Source of the DNA: Actinoplanes solisilvae
GTDB lineage: Bacteria > Actinomycetota > Actinomycetes > Mycobacteriales > Micromonosporaceae
Reading direction: 5' to 3'
Length of the DNA: 64,000 nt
Assembly: GCF_003999975.1 (NCBI RefSeq)
Contig: NZ_RJAC01000003.1
Location: 186,001 to 250,000, forward strand
A program made the position numbers and the translations under genes. This document shows, in pieces, positions 1 to 8,763 of this stretch (the first letter of the stretch is position 1; every line of letters begins with the position of its first letter). The notes below the pieces were generated by a model, which ran no database searches, had not been told where the DNA came from, and saw nothing but the letters and a program-made list of their open reading frames with translations.

Positions 1-872
1 GAGGCGCCACCGCCGATGTCGAGGAAGTTCGCCGGTTTCACCCCGCCGAACTGCTCGCCCGCGTACGCGACCACGTCCAGGGTGCTCATCACCAGCCCGG
101 CGCCGTTGCCGATCACACCGACCGAGCCGTCGAGCTTGACGTAGTTCAGGTTCCTCGCGGCCGCCCGCACCTCCAGTGGGTCGGTGGCGGTGACGTCGAC
201 GTACTGCGGGTGGCCCGGCTGGCGGAAGCGGGCGTTGTCGTCCAGGGTCACCTTGCCGTCCAGCGCGAGCACGGTGCCGTCGGCGAGCTTGGCCAGCGGG
301 TTGATCTCGACGAGAGTGGCGTCCTCGCCGCGGCACACGTTCCAGAGCCGCACCAGCACACTGGCGACCTGATCCCGTACGTCGTCCGGTAGCCCGGCGT
401 CGTAGGCCAGCCGCAGCGCCTCCTCCCAGCCGAGCCCGGCGTCCGGGTCGACCTGGAGCCGGGCCAGCGCGGCCGGGTTCACGGCGGCCACCTGCTCGAT
501 CTCGACGCCGCCCTCGCGCGACGCGAGCGCGAGGAACGACCGGTTGGACCGGTCGAGCAGCAGCGACACGTAGTATTCCTCGTCGATGTCGCCGGCCTCG
601 GTGATCAGCACCTTGTGCACGGTGTGGCCCTTGATGTCCATGCCCAGGATCGCGTCCGCGACCTCGCGGGCGGCGTCCGGGCCGTCGGCCAGTCTGACCC
701 CGCCGGCCTTGCCCCGGCCGCCGGTCTTCACCTGAGCCTTGACCACTACGCGTCCGCCGATCTCGGCGGCGGCCGCGTACGCCTCCTCGGGGGTGGTGGC
801 GACGCGGCTGCGACTGACCGGTACGCCGTGTTTGGCGAAGAGTTCCTGGGCCTGGTGCTCCAACAGATCCAC
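1..872 (-). CDS. sucC: Succinate-CoA ligase (ADP-forming) beta subunit, partial
   Basis: Beta subunit of succinyl-CoA synthetase, which interconverts succinate and succinyl-CoA with NDP/NTP. The reverse strand reads from GTG at 872 as [20 protein letters not shown], the usual ATP-grasp N-terminus, followed by [15 protein letters not shown] (nucleotide-binding lysines and glycines), and near the window edge [20 protein letters not shown] and [11 protein letters not shown], all hallmark SucC motifs. About 290 of roughly 390 codons are present; the C-terminus is cut by the window start. A GGGAGG ribosome site lies 5 nt before the GTG. It is divergent from frc across a 337-bp gap that contains an operator-like palindrome. 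It may be the housekeeping copy or a dedicated CoA ligase of the oxalate island; sucD would be expected further left, outside the window. Confidence 0.93.
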   Translation of the reverse strand, partial: MDLLEHQAQELFAKHGVPVSRSRVATTPEEAYAAAAEIGGRVVVKAQVKTGGRGKAGGVRLADGPDAAREVADAILGMDIKGHTVHKVLITEAGDIDEEYYVSLLLDRSNRSFLALASREGGVEIEQVAAVNPAALARLQVDPDAGLGWEEALRLAYDAGLPDDVRDQVASVLVRLWNVCRGEDATLVEINPLAKLADGTVLALDGKVTLDDNARFRQPGHPQYVDVTATDPLEVRAAARNLNYVKLDGSVGVIGNGAGLVMSTLDVVAYAGEQFGGVKPANFLDIGGGA

Positions 873-1047
873 CGGGCCTCCCTTCTGTTCGACCTTCGGT
901 GGGTTGTTCCCGGCGCGGACGCATCGGGCGGGATCGATCGTGATGACGGTGCCGATCGGTCCACGGAGGAATCCGGCGGCTGGTCCGCGCCGAGTTTCGG
1001 GGAAGGTGCCGATCCGCTGAGGACTTGCCGGAAAACGTTCCGCGATC

Positions 1048-1081
1048 CCCTAGACACCTGGCTGTTACATGGGCCACGATA
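1048..1081 (+). promoter_or_regulatory. Putative frc promoter
   Basis: CCCCTAGACAC at 1048-1058 gives a -35-like TAGACA, followed after 18 nt by CACGAT at 1076-1081. The same two blocks with the same 18-nt spacing recur upstream of oxc (8625-8658), although the sequence between them differs. This is the main content, with the adjacent palindrome, of the 873-1209 gene-free gap between sucC and frc. Promoter function is inferred from conservation between two co-functional genes. Confidence 0.5.
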
Positions 1082-1107
1082 TTGCCTACCCCATACGGTA
1101 TGCAATC
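1082..1107. promoter_or_regulatory. Operator-like palindrome upstream of frc (site A)
   Basis: A 26-bp inverted repeat: outer arms ATTGC (1082-1086) and GCAAT (1103-1107), inner arms TACC (1088-1091) and GGTA (1098-1101), centre AT. It sits just downstream of the putative promoter and 102 nt before the frc start. Near-identical or related sites lie upstream of oxc, the panE-like/gcl pair and gntR. The likely ligand-responsive binder is the GntR/FCD protein encoded at 11954-12715. Confidence 0.65.
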
Positions 1108-1209
1108 CCCGAAGCCGGCGGAGGTCAGGCCCTCAGCGGCGTCGGCACCAGCGGAAGTTCGTCTTCACGGTCCGACGTGCACGGCGCGGCGCACACAGGA
1201 GGTTCGCTC

Positions 1210-2439
1210 ATGGGTAAGGCACTGGAGGGCGTACGAGTCCTCGACATGACGCATGTTCAGTCCGGCCCCTCGTCCACGCAGATCCTCGCCTGGCTGGGCG
1301 CGGACGTCATCAAGCTGGAGGCCCCGGGCCAGGGTGACATCACCCGCTCCCAGCTGCGGGACATCCCCGACGTGGACAGCCTTTACTTCACGATGCTGAA
1401 CGCCAACAAGCGCAGCATCACCCTCAACATGAAGCACCCGCAGGGCAAAGAGGTCTTCACCAAGCTCGTGTCCGGAGTGGACATCCTGGTCGAGAACTTC
1501 GGCCCGGGCGTGGTCGAGCGTTTCGGCTTCCCCTGGGAGAAACTGCAGGAGATCAACCCCGGCCTGGTGTACGCCTCCATCAAGGGCTTCGGCCCCGGCC
1601 GGTACGCCGATTTCAAGGCGTACGAGGTGATCGCGCAGGCGATGGGCGGCGCGATGAGCACCACCGGTTTCGAGAGCGGGCCACCGACCGCGACCGGCGC
1701 GCAGATCGGCGACTCCGGCACGGGCATCCACCTGGTCGCCGGCATCCTGGCCGCGCTGTACCAGCGGACCAACACCGGGCGCGGTCAGCGGGTGCAGGTC
1801 GCCATGCAGGACGCGGTGCTCAACCTGTGCCGGGTCAAGCTGCGCGACCAGCAGCGACTGACCCACGGCCCGCTGGGGGAGTACCCCAACGAGACCTTCG
1901 GCGACGAGGTGCCCCGGTCCGGCAACGCGTCCGGCGGCGGCCAGCCCGGCTGGGCCGTGCGCTGCGCCCCGGGCGGGCCGAACGACTACATCTACGTGAT
2001 CATCCAGCCGGTCGGCTGGAAGCCGATCTGCGAGCTGGTCGGCCGGCCCGAGCTGGTCGAGGACCCCGCCTGGAGCACGCCGCAGGCCCGCCTCGACAAG
2101 CTCGACAAGGCGTTCGCGCTGATCGAGGAGTGGACCGAGCGCCACACCAAGCAGGAAGTCATGGAACAGCTCAACGCGCGCAACGTCCCGTGCGGGCCGG
2201 TGCTGTCGACCAAGGAGCTGATCGAGGACGAGACCCTGGCCGCGCTGGGCTCGGTGGTCGAGGTCGACCACCCCGAGCGGGGCCGGTTCAAGACGGTCGG
2301 CAACCCGATCAAGCTGTCCGACTCGCAGGTCGACATCGAGCGGTCGCCGCTGCTGGGCGAGCACACCGAGCAGGTGCTCGGCGAGCTCGGCTACAGCGAG
2401 CAGGGCATCGGCGAGCTGCGCGCCGCCGGCGCCGTCTGA
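1210..2439 (+). CDS. frc: Formyl-CoA:oxalate CoA-transferase
   Basis: Class III CoA-transferase that moves CoA from formyl-CoA to oxalate, giving oxalyl-CoA and formate in the cytoplasm. The 409-residue product begins [20 protein letters not shown], typical of formyl-CoA transferases (family about 425 residues). The catalytic aspartate is D168 in [11 protein letters not shown], matching Asp169 of the Oxalobacter enzyme, and the mobile glycine loop is seen as [10 protein letters not shown]. The ATG at 1210 follows CAGGAGGT at 1196-1203; an open frame extends to 1069, but it would place the start within the promoter/operator, so the shorter form is preferred. The CoA ligase gene follows after 29 nt, probably in the same operon. 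Together with oxc at 8764 it defines the dissimilatory oxalate cycle. Confidence 0.95.
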   Translation: MGKALEGVRVLDMTHVQSGPSSTQILAWLGADVIKLEAPGQGDITRSQLRDIPDVDSLYFTMLNANKRSITLNMKHPQGKEVFTKLVSGVDILVENFGPGVVERFGFPWEKLQEINPGLVYASIKGFGPGRYADFKAYEVIAQAMGGAMSTTGFESGPPTATGAQIGDSGTGIHLVAGILAALYQRTNTGRGQRVQVAMQDAVLNLCRVKLRDQQRLTHGPLGEYPNETFGDEVPRSGNASGGGQPGWAVRCAPGGPNDYIYVIIQPVGWKPICELVGRPELVEDPAWSTPQARLDKLDKAFALIEEWTERHTKQEVMEQLNARNVPCGPVLSTKELIEDETLAALGSVVEVDHPERGRFKTVGNPIKLSDSQVDIERSPLLGEHTEQVLGELGYSEQGIGELRAAGAV

Positions 2440-2468
2440 CGATCTTCAACGACGAAGGAGACGACGAA

Positions 2469-4634
2469 ATGCCGATCGACGATCGCGGCTACGACCGCGA
2501 AACCGTACGCCGGGTGCTCGAGCAGGCCGGCGCCGAGGGACGCAGTTCGCTGACCGCTCCGGAGGGGCGGCTGGTGGTCGAGGCGTACGGGATCGCCACG
2601 CCGGGCGAGGGCCTGGCCGGCGACGCCGACGAGGCGGTGGCGCTGGCCGAGAAGATCGGCCTGCCGGTGGTCCTGAAGATCGTCTCGCCCGACATCCTGC
2701 ACAAGACCGAGGCCGGCGGCGTGCTGGTCGGGCTGGGCACGGCCGCCGACGTCGCCGCCGGCTACGACACGATCATCGCGAACGCGAAGGCCTACAACGC
2801 CGGGGCGAAGATCGTCGGCGTGCAGGTGCAGCAGCAGCTCACCTCCGGGCACGAGGTCATCGTCGGCACGGTCACCGACCAGACCTTCGGCAAGGTCATC
2901 GCTTTCGGGCTCGGCGGCGTGCTGGTCGAGGTGCTCAAGGACGTCACCTTCCGCCTCGCCCCGACCGACAACGCCACCGCGCTCTCGATGATCGACGGCA
3001 TCGCCTCGGCCGAGATCCTGAGGGGCGTACGCGGGGCCGAGCCGGCCAATCGCGAGATCCTCTCCGACCTCATCGTGCGGCTGTCGGACCTGGTGACCGA
3101 CTTCCCGCAGCTGGCCGAGGTCGACCTCAACCCGGTGCTGGCCACCTCGACCGGCGCGACCGCGGTCGACGTACGCATCCTGGTCGACCCCAAGGCGGCC
3201 GAGCGCCCCGAGCAGTTCACCGACGAGGAGATCCTCGCGAGCATGAACCGGATCATGCGGCCCGCGTCGATCGCCGTCATCGGCGCGTCGGCCGAGACCG
3301 GCAAGATCGGGAACTCGGTGATGAAGAACCTGGTCAACGGCGGCTACCAGGGCGAGATCTACCCGATCAACCCCAAGGCCACCGAGATCGAGGACCGGAA
3401 GGCGTACCGGAGCATCTCCGACGTGCCCGGCCCGGTCGACGTGGCGATCTTCGCGATCCCGGCCAAGTTCGTGCCGGCCGCGCTCGAGGAGGTCGGCGCG
3501 AAGGGCGCGGCCGGGGCGATCATGATCCCGTCCGGGTTCGGCGAGATCGGCAACCACGAGCTGCAGGCCGAGGTGCTCGGCATCGCGCGGCGGCACGGCG
3601 TACGGATTCTCGGGCCGAACATCTACGGCTACTACTACACCCCGGAGAGCATGTCCGCGACGTTCTGCACCCCGTACGACGTCAAGGGCGGGGTGGCGCT
3701 GTCGTCGCAGAGCGGCGGCATCGGGATGGCCATCCTCGGTTTCAGCCGGTCGGCCCAGATGGGCGTGTCGGCGATCGTCGGGGTGGGCAACAAGGCCGAC
3801 ATCGACGAGGACGACCTGCTGACGTTCTTCGAGAGCGACCCGAACACCCAGCTCATCGCCATGCACCTCGAGGACCTCAAGGACGGCCGGTCGTTCGCCC
3901 GGGCCGCCAAGCGGGTCTCGGCGACAAAGCCGGTGCTGGTGCTCAAGGCCGGCCGCACCGACCAGGGCGCCAAGGCGGCCAGCTCGCACACCGGCGCGCT
4001 GGCCGGCAACGACAAGGTCTACGACGACATCCTGCGGCAGAGCGGCGTGATCCGCGCTCCCGGCCTCAACGACCTGCTCGAGTACGCCCGCGGCATCCCG
4101 CTGCTGCCCACCCCGCAGGGCGAGAACGTCGTCATCATCACCGGCGCCGGCGGCTCCGGGGTGCTGCTGTCGGATGCGTGCGTCGACAACCAGCTCACGC
4201 TGATGGAGATCCCGGACGACCTCGACGAAGCGTTCCGCAAGTTCATCCCGCCGTTCGGGGCCGCCGGCAACCCGATCGACATCACCGGCGGCGAACCGCC
4301 GTCGACCTACCGCAACACGATCGCGCTCGGCCTCTCCGACCCGCGCATCCACTCCCTGATCCTCGGCTACTGGCACACCATCGTCACCCCGCCGATGGTC
4401 TTCGCCGAGCTGGTGGTGGACGTGGTCGAGGAGTTCCGGGCGAAGGGCGTCAACAAGCCCGTGGTCGCCTCGCTCGCCGGCGACGTCGAGGTCGAGGAGG
4501 CCAGCGAACACCTGTACCGGCACGGCATCGTCGCCTATCCGTACACCACGGAGAAGCCCGTCGCCGTGCTCGGCGCGAAATACCGGTGGGCACGCTCCGC
4601 CGGACTGCTCGGCGACCGGCCGGACGGCCACTGA
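2469..4634 (+). CDS. NDP-forming acyl-CoA ligase (acetate-CoA ligase family)
   Basis: A 721-residue fusion of the two halves of NDP-forming acyl-CoA synthetases in beta-then-alpha order. Residues about 15-235 are an ATP-grasp domain (PVVLKIVSPDILHKTEAGGV). From about 259 follows a CoA-binding Rossmann domain (SIAVIGASAETGKIGNSVM), then ligase-CoA segments with SQSGGIGMAIL and the active-site phospho-histidine motif SSHTGALAGND near residue 505. ATG at 2469 follows a GAAGGAGA ribosome site, 29 nt after frc. Reaction in the family: acyl-CoA + NDP + Pi to acid + CoA + NTP, reversible. In this operon the substrate could be oxalate (priming oxalyl-CoA) or formyl-CoA (recovering ATP); neither can be decided from sequence. 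Family call sure, substrate unknown. Confidence 0.88.
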   Translation: MPIDDRGYDRETVRRVLEQAGAEGRSSLTAPEGRLVVEAYGIATPGEGLAGDADEAVALAEKIGLPVVLKIVSPDILHKTEAGGVLVGLGTAADVAAGYDTIIANAKAYNAGAKIVGVQVQQQLTSGHEVIVGTVTDQTFGKVIAFGLGGVLVEVLKDVTFRLAPTDNATALSMIDGIASAEILRGVRGAEPANREILSDLIVRLSDLVTDFPQLAEVDLNPVLATSTGATAVDVRILVDPKAAERPEQFTDEEILASMNRIMRPASIAVIGASAETGKIGNSVMKNLVNGGYQGEIYPINPKATEIEDRKAYRSISDVPGPVDVAIFAIPAKFVPAALEEVGAKGAAGAIMIPSGFGEIGNHELQAEVLGIARRHGVRILGPNIYGYYYTPESMSATFCTPYDVKGGVALSSQSGGIGMAILGFSRSAQMGVSAIVGVGNKADIDEDDLLTFFESDPNTQLIAMHLEDLKDGRSFARAAKRVSATKPVLVLKAGRTDQGAKAASSHTGALAGNDKVYDDILRQSGVIRAPGLNDLLEYARGIPLLPTPQGENVVIITGAGGSGVLLSDACVDNQLTLMEIPDDLDEAFRKFIPPFGAAGNPIDITGGEPPSTYRNTIALGLSDPRIHSLILGYWHTIVTPPMVFAELVVDVVEEFRAKGVNKPVVASLAGDVEVEEASEHLYRHGIVAYPYTTEKPVAVLGAKYRWARSAGLLGDRPDGH

Positions 4635-4772
4635 GTCGTGCACAGTTCCACCACACCGGGCAGGTGGAGGGGCCACTAGCGACACAGCGACCGCTCCGCG
4701 GCCAGGGTCAGAGGACAGACGCCGTGCCGGGCCGTCCCTCGGTCCGGACGTCGCAATTCCAGGAGGTCCAAC

Positions 4773-6287
4773 GTGGACGCTTCGAACAACCCCTCTCCCA
4801 ACGAACCCACCAGCAGCACGACACCCACCGCCACCGTCACCGCTCCCGACGACCGAGTATGGCGGGCCGGAAGGCTCGAACCCATGCCGATCAGGGAGCT
4901 GCCCAAGGCGCCGCCCTCGATCCACCTGCTCGGCCCGACCGTGTTCCTCGTCGCCCTCGGCGTGGGAATGGGCGAGTCGTACATGTGGCCTCGCCTGGTC
5001 CTGATCTTCGGGCCGGAGATCCGGTGGCTGTTCCTGATCGGCGTCACCCTCCAGGCGTTCGTCATGCTGGAGATGGCCCGCTACGCGATGGCGACCGGAG
5101 AGAGCATCTTCTTCGGCGCCGCGCGGGTCTTCAAACCACTGATGTGGTTCTTCTTCAGCGTGGCGATCCTGGTCTATATCTGGCCCGGGCATCTGTCCAC
5201 CGGCGCCGCCGCCTTCGAGGAGGTGACCGGCATACCCTGGACCGTCTCGGCCTGCGTCGGTCTGATCCTGGTCGGCATCGTGTTCAGCCTGGCCAAAGTC
5301 ATCTACCCGCTGCTCGAGAGCCTGCTCGGCCTGCTGATCGGCGTGCTCGTGGTCGGCACCTCGGTCGTCGCCTCGCTGGTCGGCCGGTGGAGCGACGTCA
5401 CCTCGACCCTCGGCGGCATGCTCCACTTCGGTTACCTGCCCGACGAGGCGATGTCGGCGGCCTGGTTCCCGGTCATCGTGGGCGCGATCGCGTTCGCCGG
5501 CCCGTCCGGGATGCAGCAGATGTGGTACACGCTGCACCTGCGGGACTCCGGCGCCGGCATGGGCGCGCACATCCCCAAGATCCGCGGTCTGCGGCACGCG
5601 GGCGAGCAAGAGGTCATGCCTTCGCGGGGCTTCATGTTCGACACCGACAACCCCGAGGAGATGAAGAAGTGGAAGGGCTGGCGGCGGTGGGTCACCTTCG
5701 ACGCCCTGCTGCTCTTCTGGGGCATCACGATGCTGGTCACGGTCTCGTTCACCGTTCTGGCCCAGACCGCCGTACGGGAGAACCCGAACGTCGGTGACCT
5801 CATCCGCGACGGTGATCGGGAGGTCGCGCTGACGGCCATGGCCGACGCGTTCGCCTCGGCCGGCGCGCCCGTGCTGCACGGCGTGTTCCTCGGGTTCATC
5901 GCGCTGATCGGGCTCAACGCCACGCTCGGTCTGTTCGACTCGTTCTCGCGGGGCCAGGCCGACATGACGTACCACTTCGTGCCCGGTGCGAAGCGGTTCA
6001 GCATGTCGAAGCTCTACGCGGGCTTCCTCTGGGGCGTCATCACGTTCGGCATCCTGATCCTGAACTTCGGCCCCGCCGACGGTCCGGGCGCGATCCTCGA
6101 CGTGCTGGCCTTCCTGTCCACCTTCGCGATGGGCGCCTACTGCGTCGTGCTGCTGCTGGTGAACAACCGGATGCTGCCCAAACCGATCCGTCCGGGCCTT
6201 CTGCAGAACGCCGTGATCGGGTTCGGCGCCGTGTTCTACCTCGGCATGCTGGTCTACAGCCTGGTCCGCTTCGGCGTGGTCATCTAG
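4773..6287 (+). CDS. Nramp-superfamily-like membrane transporter
   Basis: A 504-residue polytopic membrane protein with about 11 hydrophobic segments and a 40-residue Ser/Thr/Pro-rich cytoplasmic N-terminus. The overall pattern (PSIHLLGPTVFLVALGVGMG in the first helix, HLRDSG and related loops) fits Nramp-like proteins. Canonical Nramp metal-coordinating motifs DPGN (helix 1) and MPH (helix 6) are absent; the equivalent places read LGVGMGES and FAGPSGMQQM. It may therefore carry a substrate other than Mn2+/Fe2+, possibly a carboxylate such as oxalate, given the neighbours. GTG at 4773 is 6 nt after AGGAGG (4761-4766). The 138-bp gap after the ligase shows no clear terminator, so it may belong to the frc operon. 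The next gene begins within 21 nt. Confidence 0.75.
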   Translation: MDASNNPSPNEPTSSTTPTATVTAPDDRVWRAGRLEPMPIRELPKAPPSIHLLGPTVFLVALGVGMGESYMWPRLVLIFGPEIRWLFLIGVTLQAFVMLEMARYAMATGESIFFGAARVFKPLMWFFFSVAILVYIWPGHLSTGAAAFEEVTGIPWTVSACVGLILVGIVFSLAKVIYPLLESLLGLLIGVLVVGTSVVASLVGRWSDVTSTLGGMLHFGYLPDEAMSAAWFPVIVGAIAFAGPSGMQQMWYTLHLRDSGAGMGAHIPKIRGLRHAGEQEVMPSRGFMFDTDNPEEMKKWKGWRRWVTFDALLLFWGITMLVTVSFTVLAQTAVRENPNVGDLIRDGDREVALTAMADAFASAGAPVLHGVFLGFIALIGLNATLGLFDSFSRGQADMTYHFVPGAKRFSMSKLYAGFLWGVITFGILILNFGPADGPGAILDVLAFLSTFAMGAYCVVLLLVNNRMLPKPIRPGLLQNAVIGFGAVFYLGMLVYSLVRFGVVI

Positions 6288-6307
6288 TGGCGGGGCAGGG
6301 GGAACTC

Positions 6308-6859
6308 ATGACCAAGTGGCGTCACCTCGGGAACCTGGCCCTGCCGGGCGTCGGCATCGGAGCGATCGCCGGTCCGGCCGCCTTCGGGCTGGCCCTGATC
6401 GCGGGGCAGCCCCTCGACTGGGCCCTGGCCACCGCGTTGGCCCTCGGACTGCCCCTGGCGCTGCTCGGCGGCGGATTCGGGCTGCTGATGGCGGCCGGGA
6501 AGATCTCACCGGGGGTGTTCGCCCCGACGGCGCTCTACTGGCTCGTCGGGTTTCCCCTCGCCCGGTTGACGCACGAGGTGCTGGTCGGCCTGCTCCTCAC
6601 CGGCCGGCCGACCCTGCCGCCCGACGTGTGGGGGTTCCTGGCCTTCCAGGCGATCGTCAGCCTCGGCTTCGCGATCGGGTTCAGCTGGCTCTACGAGCGG
6701 GTGGCGCCGGGCTGGCTGCGCCGCATCCGGCACGGTGATCCTCGCGCCGAGCGGCTGTACCAGTTCTACCTGCGGCACGCCGAGGCGCAGTGGAAGACGA
6801 GAGAGAACCGCCGGCAGGCGCGGGCCGCCGCCCGTGCCGTCCGACACAAGGGGGCGTAA
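6308..6859 (+). CDS. Small integral membrane protein, unknown function
   Basis: A 183-residue protein with about four hydrophobic helices (LALPGVGIGAIAGPAAFGLA, then segments near residues 40-65, 75-100 and 115-140) and a strongly basic C-terminal tail rich in Arg and Ala. I recognise no family. ATG at 6308 follows GCAGGGGGAA; a GTG at 6287 overlapping the transporter stop codon is a possible longer start. The stop codon overlaps the next start (TAATG at 6857-6861), so it is coupled to terC and probably transcribed with the Nramp-like gene. It could be an accessory subunit of that transporter; this is inferred from position only. Confidence 0.75.
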   Translation: MTKWRHLGNLALPGVGIGAIAGPAAFGLALIAGQPLDWALATALALGLPLALLGGGFGLLMAAGKISPGVFAPTALYWLVGFPLARLTHEVLVGLLLTGRPTLPPDVWGFLAFQAIVSLGFAIGFSWLYERVAPGWLRRIRHGDPRAERLYQFYLRHAEAQWKTRENRRQARAAARAVRHKGA

Positions 6860-7863
6860 TGAATTTACCGCTCTGGGTATGGGCCGTGACGATCATCGGG
6901 TTCGCGGTGATGATCGCCTTCGACTTCTACCTGGTCGCCCGGAATCCCCATGAGCCGTCGTTCCGGGAGTGCGTGGCCTGGGTCAGCTTCTACGTGCTGG
7001 CGGCGGTCGCGTTCGGGTTCTTGATCATGGGAACGGCCGGGGTCACCTACGGAGGCCAGTTCTTCGCCGGGTGGCTCACCGAGTACTCGCTCAGCGTCGA
7101 CAACCTGTTCGTCTTCATCATCATCATGAGCCGGTTCGCGGTTCCGGTGAAGTACCGGCAGAAGGTGCTGCTCATCGGCATCGTGCTGGCGCTGCTGATG
7201 CGGGGCGTGTTCATCGCGGCCGGCGCCTCGGCCGTCGCACGGTTCGACTGGTTGTTCTACCTGTTCGGCGCGTTCCTGATCTACACCGCGTTCAAGCTGG
7301 TCGGCCCGCAGCAGGAGGACGAGTTCTCCGAGAACTTCGCCCTCCGTACGGCGAAGCGGATCCTGCCGACCACCGAGACGTATCAGGGCTCGTCGGTGCT
7401 GGTGCGGATCGACGGCCGGCGGATGGTCACGCCGATGCTGATCGTGATGGTGGCGATCGGCACGACCGACCTGCTCTTCGCGCTCGACTCGATCCCGGCG
7501 ATCTTCGGACTGACCCAGGAGCCGTACCTCGTCTTCACCGCGAACACCTTCGCGCTGATGGGTCTGCGGCAGCTCTACTTCCTGCTGGGTGGCCTGCTGA
7601 ACCGGCTGGTCTATCTCAGCAAGGGCCTGGCGTTCGTCCTGGCCTTCATCGGCGTCAAGCTGGTGCTGGAGGCGCTGCACCACGACGGGGTGTCCTGGGC
7701 GCCGGCGGTGCCGATCACCGTCTCGCTCGGGGTCATCGTCGGCACGCTGGCGATCACCACCGTCGCCAGCCTGATGAAGTCCCGGCGGCAGACCGCCGCC
7801 ACGGAAGACGCGGAAGCCGAAACCTCCCGCGAGACCGTGACGGCGGACCGGGACGCGGTCTGA
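6859..7863 (+). CDS. TerC/Alx-family membrane protein
   Basis: A 334-residue integral membrane protein of the TerC family, whose studied members (Alx, MeeF/MeeY) export Mn2+. The family signatures are present: SLSVDNLFVFIIIM with D81, RGVFIAAG, and LLFALDSIPAIFGLT in the second half, separated by a polar loop (about residues 150-190). About eight to nine transmembrane helices and a charged C-terminal tail are visible. The ATG at 6859 overlaps the preceding TAA. Its pairing with an Nramp-like protein suggests metal homeostasis linked to oxalate, a metal chelator, but the upstream partner lacks metal ligands. Family call firm, role inferred. Confidence 0.88.
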   Translation: MNLPLWVWAVTIIGFAVMIAFDFYLVARNPHEPSFRECVAWVSFYVLAAVAFGFLIMGTAGVTYGGQFFAGWLTEYSLSVDNLFVFIIIMSRFAVPVKYRQKVLLIGIVLALLMRGVFIAAGASAVARFDWLFYLFGAFLIYTAFKLVGPQQEDEFSENFALRTAKRILPTTETYQGSSVLVRIDGRRMVTPMLIVMVAIGTTDLLFALDSIPAIFGLTQEPYLVFTANTFALMGLRQLYFLLGGLLNRLVYLSKGLAFVLAFIGVKLVLEALHHDGVSWAPAVPITVSLGVIVGTLAITTVASLMKSRRQTAATEDAEAETSRETVTADRDAV

Positions 7864-7883
7864 CCGAGTGGTTCGGCCCGTTG

Positions 7884-8093
7884 TCAGGCCTTGATCAGGT
7901 CGTCGTCCGGGGCGGTGCCACGGAAGAAACGCGCGATCTCCTCGTCGCTCGGCCGGGCGGCCCGGCGCTGGTTCTCCAGCGCGGCCGCCAGGCCGAGCCC
8001 GAGGGAGCGTCCGTCGGCCGGGGACCCGGACGGCAGGGCCAGCCGGTCGGTGAGGCGGTTCAGGGAACGGGAGAGCTTCCGCCAGGTGGTCAT
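7884..8093 (-). CDS. Small hypothetical protein
   Basis: A 69-residue reading frame starting MTTWRKLSRSLNRLTDRLAL and ending in an acidic helix-like stretch (PSDEEIARFFRGTAPDDDL). No family recognised and no signal peptide or membrane helix. AGGAG lies about 10 nt before the chosen ATG at 8093, a slightly long spacing. It converges on terC with 20 nt between the stop codons. The composition looks coding (strong G/C at third positions), but the short length leaves some doubt. Confidence 0.5.
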   Translation of the reverse strand: MTTWRKLSRSLNRLTDRLALPSGSPADGRSLGLGLAAALENQRRAARPSDEEIARFFRGTAPDDDLIKA

Positions 8094-8240
8094 GACAACA
8101 TCACTCCTGCTTGTCGGTCTTCCCGGGAACGGCTTTTCCCGGGGCCGTGCGCACCGGACCGGACTGGAACTGTCCGGAACGGTGGTCCGGCAGGACACCC
8201 GGGTGGGCCTGGTGGGGCCGGGCACACCCGGGTCGCCGGA

Positions 8241-8322
8241 GCTTTCGCCGTCACGCGACGTCGCATTACGGCCGGAACCATGCTTTCGCCGTCACGCGAC
8301 GTCGCACGACGGCCTGAACCAT
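8241..8322. repeat. 41-bp tandem repeat, two units
   Basis: Units 8241-8281 and 8282-8322 abut head to tail. Both begin GCTTTCGCCGTCACGCGACG and end GAACCAT; differences are limited to a few bases in the middle (TTACGGCCG versus CGACGGCCT). The repeat contains the self-complementary core GCGACGTCGC. It lies in a gene-free region, roughly 340 bp before the oxc promoter. Confidence 0.85.
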
Positions 8323-8624
8323 CTCTGTCACCGGAGAGGGCGACCGGCGGGGGTTGCCCGCGGCGGCCGTGTGGGGGCTTCGGCCTCGCGCCCGCATGAT
8401 CGGGACGCTGCGCCGCGTCTCCTGCGGTCGACTACCCGCAGCCGTGCCACCACAAACCCTCACTGCTCGTCCTCTGGGGACAGGTGCCTGTTGGCAATTT
8501 CAGGATACAGGCTTCGGTATACAAAAAACGATTGAGTGAGACCTAGGCCACCGTTCCACCGGCCGGTTCCCGACTGATGGCACGGCCGGTAGGGGCCTGT
8601 GGCCCTACGGGAATCTCTCCGTCG

Positions 8625-8658
8625 CCCCTAGACACTCCGCCGTCGTATGGTCCACGAT
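8625..8658 (+). promoter_or_regulatory. Putative oxc promoter
   Basis: CCCCTAGACAC (8625-8635) containing TAGACA, 18 nt, then CACGAT (8653-8658). Blocks and spacing match those before frc. The operator-like palindrome follows immediately. Confidence 0.5.
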
Positions 8659-8659
8659 T

Positions 8660-8685
8660 ATTGCCTACCCCATACGGTATACAAC
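8660..8685. promoter_or_regulatory. Operator-like palindrome upstream of oxc (site B)
   Basis: 24 of 26 positions equal site A before frc: ATTGCCTACCCC then ATACGGTATACAAC. It begins two bases after the putative -10 block and lies 78 nt before the oxc start, a position suited to repression by the local GntR protein. Confidence 0.65.
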
Positions 8686-8763
8686 TCGCGGTACGGCCCG
8701 GCGGGCGGGTACGACCGCTGACTGTGTACAGAAGTCGCGCGACCATGATGGAGGGCTCGGATC

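Larger units (their letters stand above)
8094..8763. other. 670-bp gene-free region before oxc
   Basis: No convincing gene on either strand. The left part holds a two-unit 41-bp tandem repeat (8241-8322). The right part holds an AT-richer patch near 8490-8540 and the oxc promoter and operator (8625-8685). Short open frames here lack ribosome sites and family resemblance. Confidence 0.55.

Noticed and set aside
1069..1209. Upstream extension of frc
   Set aside because: It would place the operator-like palindrome inside the gene and adds residues not found in the family; ATG 1210 has a good ribosome site.
2391..5975. A 1194-codon minus-strand frame opposite the ligase and Nramp-like genes
   Set aside because: Low-complexity antisense composition; the plus strand has clear families with ribosome sites.
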